A DNA stretch of 64,000 bases from an uncultured Clostridia bacterium (GTDB lineage: Bacteria > Bacillota > Clostridia > Lachnospirales > CAMZNU01): NCBI GenBank assembly GCA_947313885.1, contig CAMZNU010000010.1, positions 1 through 64,000 on the forward strand, given 5' to 3'. Made by a program: the position numbers and the translations under genes. Numbering within the stretch: the stretch's first letter is position 1; the number at the start of each line of letters is the position of its first letter. Shown here piece by piece: positions 39,625-49,646 of the stretch. Under the pieces are notes generated by a model. The model was given only the letters and a program-made list of their open reading frames with translations. It ran no database searches and had not been told where the DNA came from.

Positions 39625-41067
39625 TTATTTAGTAGTTGTTTCATCAGTTTTAAACATACCGATTCCAAGAATAGCAAATACAATTTCCATTATTGGATTT
39701 ATTAAATTTAAAAATGCAAATGGTAAATAAGCAAGAGTGCTAACACCAAGGTACGTACTCATAGTAACCCCACATGTATTCCAAGGAACCAATGCAGAAG
39801 TTAAAGTACCACCCGATTCTAGTACACGAGATTGAACCTTAGGGTGTAAGTTAAGTTTTGAAAAATCTTCTTTAAACATTTTACCTGGTAAAATAATTGC
39901 TATATATTGATCGGCTGTAACTATGTTAATTAAAATTGCTGTAAATATGCTAGTAGCTACTAATGGTGCTGGTTTTGTTGTAAATCTTTTTAAAGAGTTA
40001 ACAACAGAATCTAAAAATCCAGTAGTTTCTAGGACTCCACCGAAACACATAGCAAGAATAATTAGTGAAATAGTCCAAAGCATAGAATCAAGTCCACCAC
40101 GATTTAGAAGATCATTAATATTATCAACAACGTCTGGTGAGTATGCTGTTAAAGAGCTAGTATCAAAACTATAACCATAATGTAAAGCGTCTAAAAACTC
40201 TGAAAAAGTGTGACCTGTTTGTATAAATAAAGCTGAAATTCCACCTAAAAATACAGATAATAATAATCCTGGCATCGCTGGTATTTTAAATATAACCATA
40301 ACAACGATTAAAACAGGAGGTAGTAACAATAGAGGCGAGATAACAAAAGTATCATTAAGTATAGCTTTAAATTCTGCGATGCTACTAACATCGGCACCAG
40401 CACCGCCACTAGTAAGCCCTATAATTAAAAATAATATTAGGGCTATAACAAAACTAGGTATAGTTGAATATGTCATCGACTTAATATGTTCAAACACTGT
40501 AGTTCCAGAAATAGCAGGAGCTAAGTTAGTAGTATCAGATAGAGGTGACATTTTATCACCAACATATGCACCAGATACAACAGCACCAGCTGTAATTGCT
40601 AAATTTAAATCAAGAGCTGTCGCAATACCGATAAGAGCGATACCAACAGTTCCCGCCGTTGTCCATGACGATCCTATTGAGAGAGCAATAATTGATGACA
40701 ATAAAGCTGCGGCAAAATAAAAAATCTTCGGATTAATAATATCTAATCCGTATGTAATCATAGTAGGAACAATTCCCCCCATAATCCATGCTGATATTAG
40801 CATACCAATAATCATAAGAATAATTATTGATTGCATAGCAACAGTAATAGTGTTAATCATACCTTTTTCAATATCCTCCCAAGATTGCTTATCGATAACA
40901 ACAGCTAAAATTGCCGCTGATATTGTAGCAAAAATTAATGGAATATGTGGATCTAAACCAAGAACTATAATTCCATAACCTAGAAAAACCATAGCAAATA
41001 CTATTGATAAATAGCCTAAGATAGTACGTAGATGTGTAATTTTACTTTTTTCATTTTCAGTATTCAT
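39625..41067 (-). CDS. nhaC: NhaC-family Na+/H+ antiporter
   Basis: Multi-TM NhaC signature GAVVSGAYVGDKMSPLSDTTNLAPAI. Confidence 0.93.
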   Translation of the reverse strand: MNTENEKSKITHLRTILGYLSIVFAMVFLGYGIIVLGLDPHIPLIFATISAAILAVVIDKQSWEDIEKGMINTITVAMQSIIILMIIGMLISAWIMGGIVPTMITYGLDIINPKIFYFAAALLSSIIALSIGSSWTTAGTVGIALIGIATALDLNLAITAGAVVSGAYVGDKMSPLSDTTNLAPAISGTTVFEHIKSMTYSTIPSFVIALILFLIIGLTSGGAGADVSSIAEFKAILNDTFVISPLLLLPPVLIVVMVIFKIPAMPGLLLSVFLGGISALFIQTGHTFSEFLDALHYGYSFDTSSLTAYSPDVVDNINDLLNRGGLDSMLWTISLIILAMCFGGVLETTGFLDSVVNSLKRFTTKPAPLVATSIFTAILINIVTADQYIAIILPGKMFKEDFSKLNLHPKVQSRVLESGGTLTSALVPWNTCGVTMSTYLGVSTLAYLPFAFLNLINPIMEIVFAILGIGMFKTDETTTK

Positions 41068-41193
41068 ATAAAATCCTCCCAAATAAAAAATAAATTCCAC
41101 TACAATCGTATGTGAAAAAAACATAAAAGTCAATATTTTGCAAACAATTTTTATGAATTATGACGTATAGATAAAAAAGTAAAGTGAAAAACT

Positions 41194-41245
41194 TAATAGC
41201 AATCAAAAAAAAAACTAGCTATTAGCTAGTTTTTTTTGATTGCTA
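41194..41245. terminator. Long bidirectional terminator
   Basis: AATAGCAATCAAAAAAAAAACTAGCTATTAGCTAGTTTTTTTTGATTGCTATT. Confidence 0.85.
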
Positions 41246-41788
41246 TTAAGCGAAATATCTGTCTAATAAACCTTTAAAAGCTCTACCGTGACGTGCTTCA
41301 TCTTTAGCCATTTCATGAACTGTATCATGGATAGCATCAAGACCTAATTGTTTAGCTTTAGTAGCTATATCTTTTTTACCAGCTGTAGCGCCATGCTCAG
41401 CCATTACACGCATTTCTAAGTTTTTCTTAGTTGATGTATCAACAACTTCACCTAATAACTCAGCAAATTTTGCTGCATGTTCAGCTTCTTCAAAAGCGAT
41501 TCTTTTATAAGCTTCTGCAACTTCAGGATAACCTTCACGGTCAGCTTGACGAGACATAGCAAGGTACATACCAACTTCAGTACATTCGCCCATGAAGTTT
41601 TGTCTTAAACCTTCAACGATTTCTGGATCAACGTCTTTAGCAACACCGATTCTGTGTTCATCAGCAAAAACTAAATCACCAGTTTGTTCCGCGAATTTAT
41701 TTGTTGGAGCTTTACATTGTACGCAAGATTCAGGAGCAGTAGCACCTTCATGAACGTAACCACATATAGTACAAACGAATTTTTTCAT
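41246..41788 (-). CDS. Rubrerythrin-type protein (N-terminal rubredoxin-like domain)
   Basis: [15 protein letters not shown]...CVQCKAP; ferritin-like [22 protein letters not shown]. Confidence 0.95.
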   Translation of the reverse strand: MKKFVCTICGYVHEGATAPESCVQCKAPTNKFAEQTGDLVFADEHRIGVAKDVDPEIVEGLRQNFMGECTEVGMYLAMSRQADREGYPEVAEAYKRIAFEEAEHAAKFAELLGEVVDTSTKKNLEMRVMAEHGATAGKKDIATKAKQLGLDAIHDTVHEMAKDEARHGRAFKGLLDRYFA

Positions 41789-41957
41789 TTTAATCCTCCT
41801 ATAGATAATAATGATTATCAATTACAATTATAACTATATTAAAAAAAATAGAAGAAGTCAATATATATTAAAAGTGAAATATGCATATTTTTTATTTTAG
41901 CTTTATTTACATAGTAATATACGTTAGAATTAAAATAAAACAATAGGAGAAATACAT

Positions 41958-44606
41958 ATGGATAAAATATTATTAATTGACGGAAACAGCATTTTAAATA
42001 GAGCATATTACGGAATACCTTTATTGCAAAATGAAAAAGGACAGTATACAAATGGTGTATATGGATTTTTAAATATGTTATTTAGATTTTTAGAAGAGGA
42101 AAAACCACAAATGTTGGTAGTAGCATTTGATTTAAAAGGTAAAAATTTTAGACATGATATGTATAAAGAATATAAAGGTACAAGGAAAGGTATGCCAGAA
42201 GAATTAAGAGAACAGTTACCAGCATTAAAAAAAATATTAGAAGCTATGGGAATAATGATAATAGAAAAAAAGGGGTATGAGGCGGATGATGTATTAGGTA
42301 CATTAGCTAAAATATCAGAAGTAGATGGATTAAATACAGTAATAATATCAGGGGATAGAGATTTACTACAATTAGCAACAAAAAAAACAAAAATAAGAAT
42401 ACCAAGAACGAGAAAAGGGAAAACAGAAGTAGAAGATTATTATGAAAAAGATGTAATAGAAAAAATAGGAGTAACACCTACAGAATTTATAGATATAAAA
42501 GGATTAATGGGAGATGTGTCAGATAATATACCAGGAGTTCCAGGAATTGGTGAGAAGACAGCTTTAAAAATTATACTTGAATATAAGTCAATAGAAAAAG
42601 CTTTAGAAAATATAGAAGATGTGAAGCCAAAGAAGGCAAAAGAAAATTTGTTAGAGTATAGAGATGTTGCAGTAATGTCAAAAGAACTTGCAACTATAAT
42701 AACAGATGTGCCATTAGAATATAATAAAGAAGAAACAATTATAAAAGATATATTTAATGAAGAAGCATTTAAAAAAATTCAGGAGTTACAGTTAAAAAGT
42801 TTGTATAAAAAATTTGGTACAGAAGCTATGGGCAAAGAAGTTGAAATAGAAATAGAAGCGATAGATAACCCATTTGAGTTAGAAGATTTATTGGAAAATG
42901 TATTAGAAGAAAAAATAGTTGCCTATAATTTAGGAATAGTAGATGAGAATTTAGTAGGTATAACGTTTAGTTATAACGATGAAAAAGCATATATAGCTAC
43001 AGTAGATGACTATATAACAGAAGATGAATTAATAAATACTTTTAAAAAGTTTTTTGAAAGTGATGTAGAAAAAATAGTAGAAGATAAGAAAAGAGATAAA
43101 AAATATTTAAGAAAATTTGGCGTGAAATTAAAAAATGTTAAATTTGATGTAAGCCTTGGAGCATACTTACATAAGCCTACAAAACAAGCTTATGACTTAT
43201 CTGATATTGGATTAGATTATTTAGAAGAAAACATTGAAAGTTTGGAAATGTTAGTAGGAAAGGGAAAAAAGAAAATATCTTTTGAAGAAGTGGAAGTTGC
43301 TAAAAAGGAGAAATATTTAGGATTGTTATCAAATGTATTATGGAGAAGTTATGAGATTATATTAAATGCATTAAAAGAGAAAGAACTATACGATTTATAT
43401 ATAGATGTTGAAATGCCATTAGAAGAAATATTATTAGATGTAGAAACAGAAGGTATAACAATAGACAAAGAACAATTAAAAAATCAAGGTGAAAAAATAA
43501 AATCAAGGTTAGATGAGTTAAGTGAGGAAATATATATGTATGCAGGTGAAGAGTTTAATATAAATTCGCCGAGTCAACTAGGGGTAATATTATTTGAAAA
43601 ATTAGAGTTAAAGGGTGGTAAAAAAACAAAAACAGGATTTTCAACGTCAATAGATGTATTAGAAAAAATAAGAAAAGCCCACCCAATAGTAGAAAGTGCT
43701 ATGGAATATAGAACTTTATCAAAATTATTATCAACATATGTGCAAGGTTTATTAAAGGAAATAAAAGATGACAATAAAATACATTGTACGTTTACGCAAA
43801 AAATAACAGCTACAGGAAGATTAAGTAGTATAGAACCAAACTTACAAAATATACCGATCAGAACAGAAATAGGAAGAAGTATAAGAAAGGCGTTCATACC
43901 AAAAAATAAAGACTACGTCTTTGTGTCATCAGATTATAGCCAAATAGAATTAAGAATATTGGCACATTTATCGGAGGATGAGACGTTAATAAAAGCTTAT
44001 GAAAAAGGTGAAGATATTCATACATTAACGGCATCACAAGTGTTTAATAAAAAATATGGTGAAGTAACTAGTGAGGAAAGAAGTAATGCAAAAGCTGTAA
44101 ATTTTGGGATAGTATATGGAATAAGTAGTTTTAGTTTAAGTAAAGATTTATATATCACAAAAAAAGAGGCAGATAGATATATAGAAAGTTATTTTAAAAC
44201 ATACCCTAAAATAAAAATATATTTAGATAAGTGTATAGAAGATGCTAAAAAGAATGGGTATGCAAAAACTTTGTTTAACAGAAGGAGGAACATCCCAGAA
44301 ATAACATCGACAAATTTCATAAAAAGAGGGTTCGGCGAAAGAATAGCAATGAATATGCCAATTCAAGGCACGGCAGCGGATATTATGAAAATAGCGATGA
44401 TAAAAGTTTATAATAAGTTAAAAGAAGAAAAAATAGATAGTAAAATAATATTGCAAATTCATGATGAGTTAGTAATAGAAAGTAAATTAGAAGATGTAGA
44501 AAAAGTTAAGAGTATATTAAAAGAAGAGATGGGAAAAGCAGTTAAATTAAAAGTTGATTTAGAAATATCAATGTCGGTAAGTGACAATTGGTATGATGCA
44601 AAATAA
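41958..44606 (+). CDS. polA: DNA polymerase I
   Basis: 5'-nuclease domain and SDYSQIELRILAHLS, QIHDELVIE motifs. Confidence 0.97.
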   Translation: MDKILLIDGNSILNRAYYGIPLLQNEKGQYTNGVYGFLNMLFRFLEEEKPQMLVVAFDLKGKNFRHDMYKEYKGTRKGMPEELREQLPALKKILEAMGIMIIEKKGYEADDVLGTLAKISEVDGLNTVIISGDRDLLQLATKKTKIRIPRTRKGKTEVEDYYEKDVIEKIGVTPTEFIDIKGLMGDVSDNIPGVPGIGEKTALKIILEYKSIEKALENIEDVKPKKAKENLLEYRDVAVMSKELATIITDVPLEYNKEETIIKDIFNEEAFKKIQELQLKSLYKKFGTEAMGKEVEIEIEAIDNPFELEDLLENVLEEKIVAYNLGIVDENLVGITFSYNDEKAYIATVDDYITEDELINTFKKFFESDVEKIVEDKKRDKKYLRKFGVKLKNVKFDVSLGAYLHKPTKQAYDLSDIGLDYLEENIESLEMLVGKGKKKISFEEVEVAKKEKYLGLLSNVLWRSYEIILNALKEKELYDLYIDVEMPLEEILLDVETEGITIDKEQLKNQGEKIKSRLDELSEEIYMYAGEEFNINSPSQLGVILFEKLELKGGKKTKTGFSTSIDVLEKIRKAHPIVESAMEYRTLSKLLSTYVQGLLKEIKDDNKIHCTFTQKITATGRLSSIEPNLQNIPIRTEIGRSIRKAFIPKNKDYVFVSSDYSQIELRILAHLSEDETLIKAYEKGEDIHTLTASQVFNKKYGEVTSEERSNAKAVNFGIVYGISSFSLSKDLYITKKEADRYIESYFKTYPKIKIYLDKCIEDAKKNGYAKTLFNRRRNIPEITSTNFIKRGFGERIAMNMPIQGTAADIMKIAMIKVYNKLKEEKIDSKIILQIHDELVIESKLEDVEKVKSILKEEMGKAVKLKVDLEISMSVSDNWYDAK

Positions 44607-44615
44607 AGGAGTCGT

Positions 44616-45212
44616 ATGAAAATTATAGGAGTAACAGGAAATATAGGTAGTGGTAAAACTATAATAAGCGAAAAATTTAAAGAAGAAAATAGCTGTGTAA
44701 TAAATGCAGATAAAGTAGGACATAAAATATTAGAATATAAAAAATACGCATATGAGGAAGTAATAAAAGAATTTGGGGTAAGTATATTAATAGATGGTAA
44801 AAAAGTAGATAGAAAAAAACTAGGTGAAATAGTATTTAATAATAAAAATAAGCTAGATAAATTAACGTTAATAACTCATAAATATATAGTTAAATATATT
44901 TTAGAAACAATAAATATAGAAAAAGAAAAAGGGTATGAATTTTTAGTAATAGATGCACCGTTATTAATAGATGTAGGAATGGAGAAGTTATGTGACTATG
45001 TAATAGTAGTAACTAGTAATGATGATGACCGAATAAAAAGAATAATGGAAAGGGATTTAGTAAGTAAAGAGTTAGCTATAAAAAAAATGAAATCACAAAA
45101 AACTAAAGATGAGTTAATAAAGTACGGTGATTACATAATAGAAAATATAGGGACTATATATGAACTAGAGAAAAAAACAATTAAATTAATAAATGAGTTA
45201 AGGGGAAAATAG
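44616..45212 (+). CDS. coaE: Dephospho-CoA kinase
   Basis: GVTGNIGSGKTIISEKF. Confidence 0.93.
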   Translation: MKIIGVTGNIGSGKTIISEKFKEENSCVINADKVGHKILEYKKYAYEEVIKEFGVSILIDGKKVDRKKLGEIVFNNKNKLDKLTLITHKYIVKYILETINIEKEKGYEFLVIDAPLLIDVGMEKLCDYVIVVTSNDDDRIKRIMERDLVSKELAIKKMKSQKTKDELIKYGDYIIENIGTIYELEKKTIKLINELRGK

Positions 45213-45779
45213 ATGTTAGTAAAAATAGGAAAATTATCAATAGTAATGATATTTATAGGTCTTAGTTTATTTATAGGGTATAAAAGTTTTTATATAGTAG
45301 GAAAAAAAATTTTTCCATTAAAAGAAGAATATATAATAAGGGAAATGAGTAATAAATATGAAGTAGATCCGTATTTAATAAGTGGAATTATTTATACCGA
45401 AAGTAAATTTAATAAGTATGCGATATCAAATAAAGGTGCAAAAGGATATATGCAACTTATGGACACGACGGCGATATGGGGACAGGATGAAATAAAGTTA
45501 GATAATTTTGATATAGAAAAGGTGTACGAGGCGAAATATAACATAGAAATAGGGACGTGGTATATAAGTAAATTAATAAAACAGTTTGGAAGTGTAGATG
45601 TGGCATTGGCAAGCTACAATGCAGGAAGTGGAAATGTAAGTAAATGGCTTGAAAATGTAAGATATAGTACAGATAAAAAAACCCTTAAAAACATACCATT
45701 TGAGGAAACTAAAAATTATGTCGATAAAGTTAAAAAAATAAAAGAAGTGTATAAAATATTGTATAAAGATTATTTTTAA
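45213..45779 (+). CDS. Lytic transglycosylase (SLT domain)
   Basis: GIIYTESKFNKYAISNKGAKGYMQLM, ASYNAGSGNVSKWL. Confidence 0.93.
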   Translation: MLVKIGKLSIVMIFIGLSLFIGYKSFYIVGKKIFPLKEEYIIREMSNKYEVDPYLISGIIYTESKFNKYAISNKGAKGYMQLMDTTAIWGQDEIKLDNFDIEKVYEAKYNIEIGTWYISKLIKQFGSVDVALASYNAGSGNVSKWLENVRYSTDKKTLKNIPFEETKNYVDKVKKIKEVYKILYKDYF

Positions 45780-45791
45780 TAGGAGACGGAT

Positions 45792-47408
45792 GTGTTGAAA
45801 ATAAATAAAAGTGTAAAACTAATAATGATAATAGTAATAACGCTAGTATTAGTAAGCTGTATAAATGAAGAAAAAGCACTAATAGAAGAAATAAATGTAA
45901 AAGAAATAAAAAAAGAGAAAGTAAGAAAAGAAAAAGGTGAAATAACGATAAGTATAGCACCGCCTAAAACGTTTAACCCTTTAAAAAATGAAGACATCTA
46001 TATAAATAATATGTTAGAAATATTATTTGAGCCACTTTTTGAATTAGATGAAAATTATAGACCAAAGCCTATTTTAGTTGAGAGCTTCACATCAAACTAT
46101 ACGGACAACACTACAACAATAAAATTAAAAGAAGGGCTTAAATGGAGTAATGGAACAGATATAACATCAGATGATATAATATATTCATTAGAAGTGATTA
46201 AAAATGCAAGTGAAAAGTCTATGTATAAAAACATGGTACGTGACGTAGTAAGTGCTAAAAAAGAAGATGAGTTAAAGGTAACTATACAATATGGGACGCC
46301 AAAGATGTTAATAGGTTATGATTTATTATTTCCGATTATATCAAAACAATATTATAGCAAAAAAGGTGTAGATTTAGAACCTATGGGAAATGGTAAATAT
46401 AAGTTTGTAGATTTAAATAAAAGTAGAGAATATCTGTTAGAAAGAGATGAAAGTAAAGAAATAAGTGGAAATATAGAAAAAATAAATGTAATAGTAATTC
46501 AAGATAGTGCAACTATGTTGTATAGTTTTGAGCAAAATAAAACAGATGTTATTATTTCAAGTTTCGAGGATTGGAATAAATATAATATGTCAAAGGAAAG
46601 TAATAGTTACAATTTTTATAATCAAGAATTTGAATTTATAGGAATGAATTTCGATAGAATACTTTTGCAAGATAAAAACCTTAGAATATTGTTAGATATG
46701 TTAACAAACGAAGAAGAGTTATTAAGTAAAGTATATTTAAATGATGGTGGGATAACTAAAACACCAGTAAATCCAAAAAGTTTTTTGTATAATGAAGATG
46801 TAAAAGATTATGGAAGTGATATAAATATTATAAACGATATTATAAAAGAAAATTTTACAACAGAAGAAAAAAACGGAATTAAAAAATTATATACAGATAT
46901 AAATGGTATTAAAAAAGAAATACTATTGAGCTTAATAGTTAATGAAGAAAATGAATTAAGGATAAAAGTAAGTGAATATTTAAAAAAAACAATGAAAAAG
47001 TTCGGAATAGAAATAGAAATATCAAAGTTACCATATAGCGAATATTTAGAAAGAATTAATGTTGGTAATTATGATTTATTTTTAGGAGGATATAAAAGTG
47101 AAGCGAATCAAGATATAACGCCATTATTTGGAGTTATAGATAATGGTGAATTTGGCAATGTGTTTAATTATAAGATTAATAATATAGAAGAAAGAGTATA
47201 TGCTGTAAGAAATGCAAGAGGTGAAGAGCAATATAAAGTTGCATTAGAGCAGTTACAAAAATTAATAGCAGAGGAAATCATAATAATTAACACAGTGTAT
47301 AAAAAGGATATGATGTTAACAAATAGCACGATAAAGAATGATGAACATATATCTTATTCAAACCCGTTTAGAGGTATAGATAAGTTAGTTATGTATGAGT
47401 ATAAATAA
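45792..47408 (+). CDS. Peptide/oligopeptide ABC transporter substrate-binding lipoprotein (SBP_bac_5)
   Basis: LVLVSC lipobox; FEPLFELDENYRPKPILVESF. Confidence 0.88.
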   Translation: MLKINKSVKLIMIIVITLVLVSCINEEKALIEEINVKEIKKEKVRKEKGEITISIAPPKTFNPLKNEDIYINNMLEILFEPLFELDENYRPKPILVESFTSNYTDNTTTIKLKEGLKWSNGTDITSDDIIYSLEVIKNASEKSMYKNMVRDVVSAKKEDELKVTIQYGTPKMLIGYDLLFPIISKQYYSKKGVDLEPMGNGKYKFVDLNKSREYLLERDESKEISGNIEKINVIVIQDSATMLYSFEQNKTDVIISSFEDWNKYNMSKESNSYNFYNQEFEFIGMNFDRILLQDKNLRILLDMLTNEEELLSKVYLNDGGITKTPVNPKSFLYNEDVKDYGSDINIINDIIKENFTTEEKNGIKKLYTDINGIKKEILLSLIVNEENELRIKVSEYLKKTMKKFGIEIEISKLPYSEYLERINVGNYDLFLGGYKSEANQDITPLFGVIDNGEFGNVFNYKINNIEERVYAVRNARGEEQYKVALEQLQKLIAEEIIIINTVYKKDMMLTNSTIKNDEHISYSNPFRGIDKLVMYEYK

Positions 47409-47410
47409 AA

Positions 47411-47458
47411 AGACATAAAAAAAGAATCCACTAAGATTCTTTTTTTATGTCTTTTTAA
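47411..47458. terminator. Bidirectional terminator
   Basis: AAAAAGACATAAAAAAAGAATC...GATTCTTTTTTTATGTCTTTTT. Confidence 0.85.
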
Positions 47459-48306
47459 AAACCTATCATAATACCGCCTTTATCACCTTGAGTAATACAA
47501 AGTGCAGTAGGGTCTGCAATAATGATATTTTTAAAATTAGTTTTTTCTTTTAATTTTTCTTTAATATAATTAGCGCGTTCTAAACAACGTACGTGAGTAA
47601 TTACTAAAGTTCTAGAAGTAAAATCAATATCTTGATTAGAAATTAAATCAATAAGTTTGTTATAAACTTTAGATGCACGTGGTTTGTGTAATAAAGCAAC
47701 TTCGCCATTTTCAGACTTACATAAAGGTCTAATAGATAATATAGAAGCAATTTTCGCTATGTAAGGACTAACGCGACCATTTTTAACTAATGTGTTATAT
47801 CTTTCTAATATTATATAAAAATTCAAATCATTTTTAATGAAGTTAGAAATTTTTTCGTTAATTTCTGTTGGTGTAAGTTTTTCATTGATAAAATCAATAG
47901 CTTTAAGTACACAAGCAGTTTCAGCAGCAGTAGCTACTAAAGTATCGTATATATAAATTGTTTTTGATGAATTTGGAAATTCTTCTTCGAACATAGATTT
48001 ACCTAATACAGCACTACTGTAAGTAGCACTAATTTTAGAAGACATACAAAAAATAAAAACTGTATCAACACTATCATCATTAATAGCATCAAAAAAATGT
48101 TGCGGTGATGGTGCGGCAGTTCTAGGAATTCCTTTAAATTTCATAAGTTTATCAAAATAGTTATCAGTAGAAATATTACTATCATCTATAAACTCCTCAT
48201 CGCCAAGAGTAATAGTAATAGGAATACTGGTAAAAGAATATAAATCGTTTTGTATTGTCATTTTATCGACAATGTCACAAGCGCTATCGGCTATAATTTT
48301 TATCAT
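47455..48306 (-). CDS. DegV family protein
   Basis: IIADSACDI, SSKISATYSSAVLG, VKNGRVSPYIAKIASILSIRPL. Confidence 0.92.
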   Translation of the reverse strand: MIKIIADSACDIVDKMTIQNDLYSFTSIPITITLGDEEFIDDSNISTDNYFDKLMKFKGIPRTAAPSPQHFFDAINDDSVDTVFIFCMSSKISATYSSAVLGKSMFEEEFPNSSKTIYIYDTLVATAAETACVLKAIDFINEKLTPTEINEKISNFIKNDLNFYIILERYNTLVKNGRVSPYIAKIASILSIRPLCKSENGEVALLHKPRASKVYNKLIDLISNQDIDFTSRTLVITHVRCLERANYIKEKLKEKTNFKNIIIADPTALCITQGDKGGIMIGF

Positions 48307-48372
48307 AAAACACCTCCATAGAATATAAAAATATTATAGCATAAAAATTATAAAAGTAAAATATTTATAAAA

Positions 48373-48564
48373 TCAACAAAAAGTATCAAATTTTTTATAA
48401 AAAGGAGTTTTATGTTTGCAAGATTTAGAAGTGAAATGAGTACAGCCACGGCATTGTGGTGGTTTACGAACGACATTAATCATAGCATTCATGTAAGAGA
48501 CAACTTGTTTATTAGAAACAGGAGTATAATTTTCGCAAAAAGTTATTTTTTTATTAGTCGACAT
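48373..48564 (-). CDS. Small Cys-rich hypothetical protein (63 aa)
   Basis: RBS AGGAGG upstream; PPQCRGCTHFTSKSCKHKTPFYKKFDTFC. Confidence 0.7.
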   Translation of the reverse strand: MSTNKKITFCENYTPVSNKQVVSYMNAMINVVRKPPQCRGCTHFTSKSCKHKTPFYKKFDTFC

Positions 48565-48777
48565 ATAGACCTCCTAAGGTTTTAATTTTAGTATTGTCTT
48601 TAAAATATAAAATTATCATTTAAAGTAGAAAAATAGTAATTATTTATAGTTGTTTAAAAATAAAATAAGAAAAGCAAAATTATAGAAAGAAAAATAGTTA
48701 AAAATTAAATATAGATTGATATAAAAAAATAAATATTATATAATAGGTTAATTATAATAAACAAAGGAGAGTTACCT

Positions 48778-49386
48778 ATGAGCATTAAAGGTATGTTAAT
48801 AGTTATATCGGGTCCATCAGGCTCTGGAAAAGGAACAGTAGTAAACGAACTTAGGAAAAATGAAATGTATGCGTTATCTGTATCGATGACAACAAGATTA
48901 CCACGACTAAATGAAAAAGATAGTGTAGATTATTTTTTTAGAACAAAAGAAGAGTTTTTAAAAATTAGAGAAGCTGATGGTTTTTTAGAACATGCTGAGT
49001 TTGTAGGTAATATGTATGGTACTCCAAAATCCTACGTGGAAGAAAAAATAAATGAAGGAAAAGCAGTAATATTAGAAATAGATGTTATAGGGGCATTACA
49101 AGTAAAAAAAATATTTAATGAATGTATATTAATATTTTTAATACCGCCGACAAAAGAAATATTAAGAGAAAGGTTAATAGGAAGAAATACAGAAGATGCA
49201 ATAGTAATAGAAAGGAGACTAAAGAAAGCAGAGGATGAGATAACACAAATTGATAACTACGATTACCTAATAATAAATGATAAAGTACTTAATGCTGTGA
49301 ACCAAATATCATGTATAGTAAGTGCGGAGAGATTAAAACCAAAAAATTGTAAATTAAAAGTTAAAGAGTTTATAGGAGGAGAATAG
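48778..49386 (+). CDS. gmk: Guanylate kinase
   Basis: ISGPSGSGKGTVVNEL, TTRLPRLNEKDSVDYFF. Confidence 0.96.
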   Translation: MSIKGMLIVISGPSGSGKGTVVNELRKNEMYALSVSMTTRLPRLNEKDSVDYFFRTKEEFLKIREADGFLEHAEFVGNMYGTPKSYVEEKINEGKAVILEIDVIGALQVKKIFNECILIFLIPPTKEILRERLIGRNTEDAIVIERRLKKAEDEITQIDNYDYLIINDKVLNAVNQISCIVSAERLKPKNCKLKVKEFIGGE

Positions 49387-49387
49387 T

Positions 49388-49633
49388 ATGTTAGAGCCGT
49401 CATATACACAATTAATGAAACAACTAAATGAAGATCAAATAAAAGGAAAAGAAATAACGAGTAGGTATTCGATAGTGTTAGTTGCGGCAAATAGAGCGAG
49501 ACAATTAATAGCGGGAGAAGAGCAAACAACTACTAATGAAGTTAATAAGCCATTATCAATAGCTATAAAAGAGATGAGTGAGAATAATTTAAAAATAGAA
49601 ATGAATTTAGACATAGAAGAAATAGTAGATTAA
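49388..49633 (+). CDS. rpoZ: RNA polymerase omega subunit
   Basis: SRYSIVLVAANRARQL; position after gmk. Confidence 0.92.
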   Translation: MLEPSYTQLMKQLNEDQIKGKEITSRYSIVLVAANRARQLIAGEEQTTTNEVNKPLSIAIKEMSENNLKIEMNLDIEEIVD

Positions 49634-49646
49634 TTAAGGAAATTAA

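Noticed and set aside
48364-48375. Possible second selenocysteine at the TGA ending the 63-aa Cys-rich protein
   Set aside because: The frame beyond the TGA (FYKYF...) shows no recognisable conserved sequence and no convincing SECIS-like hairpin was seen.
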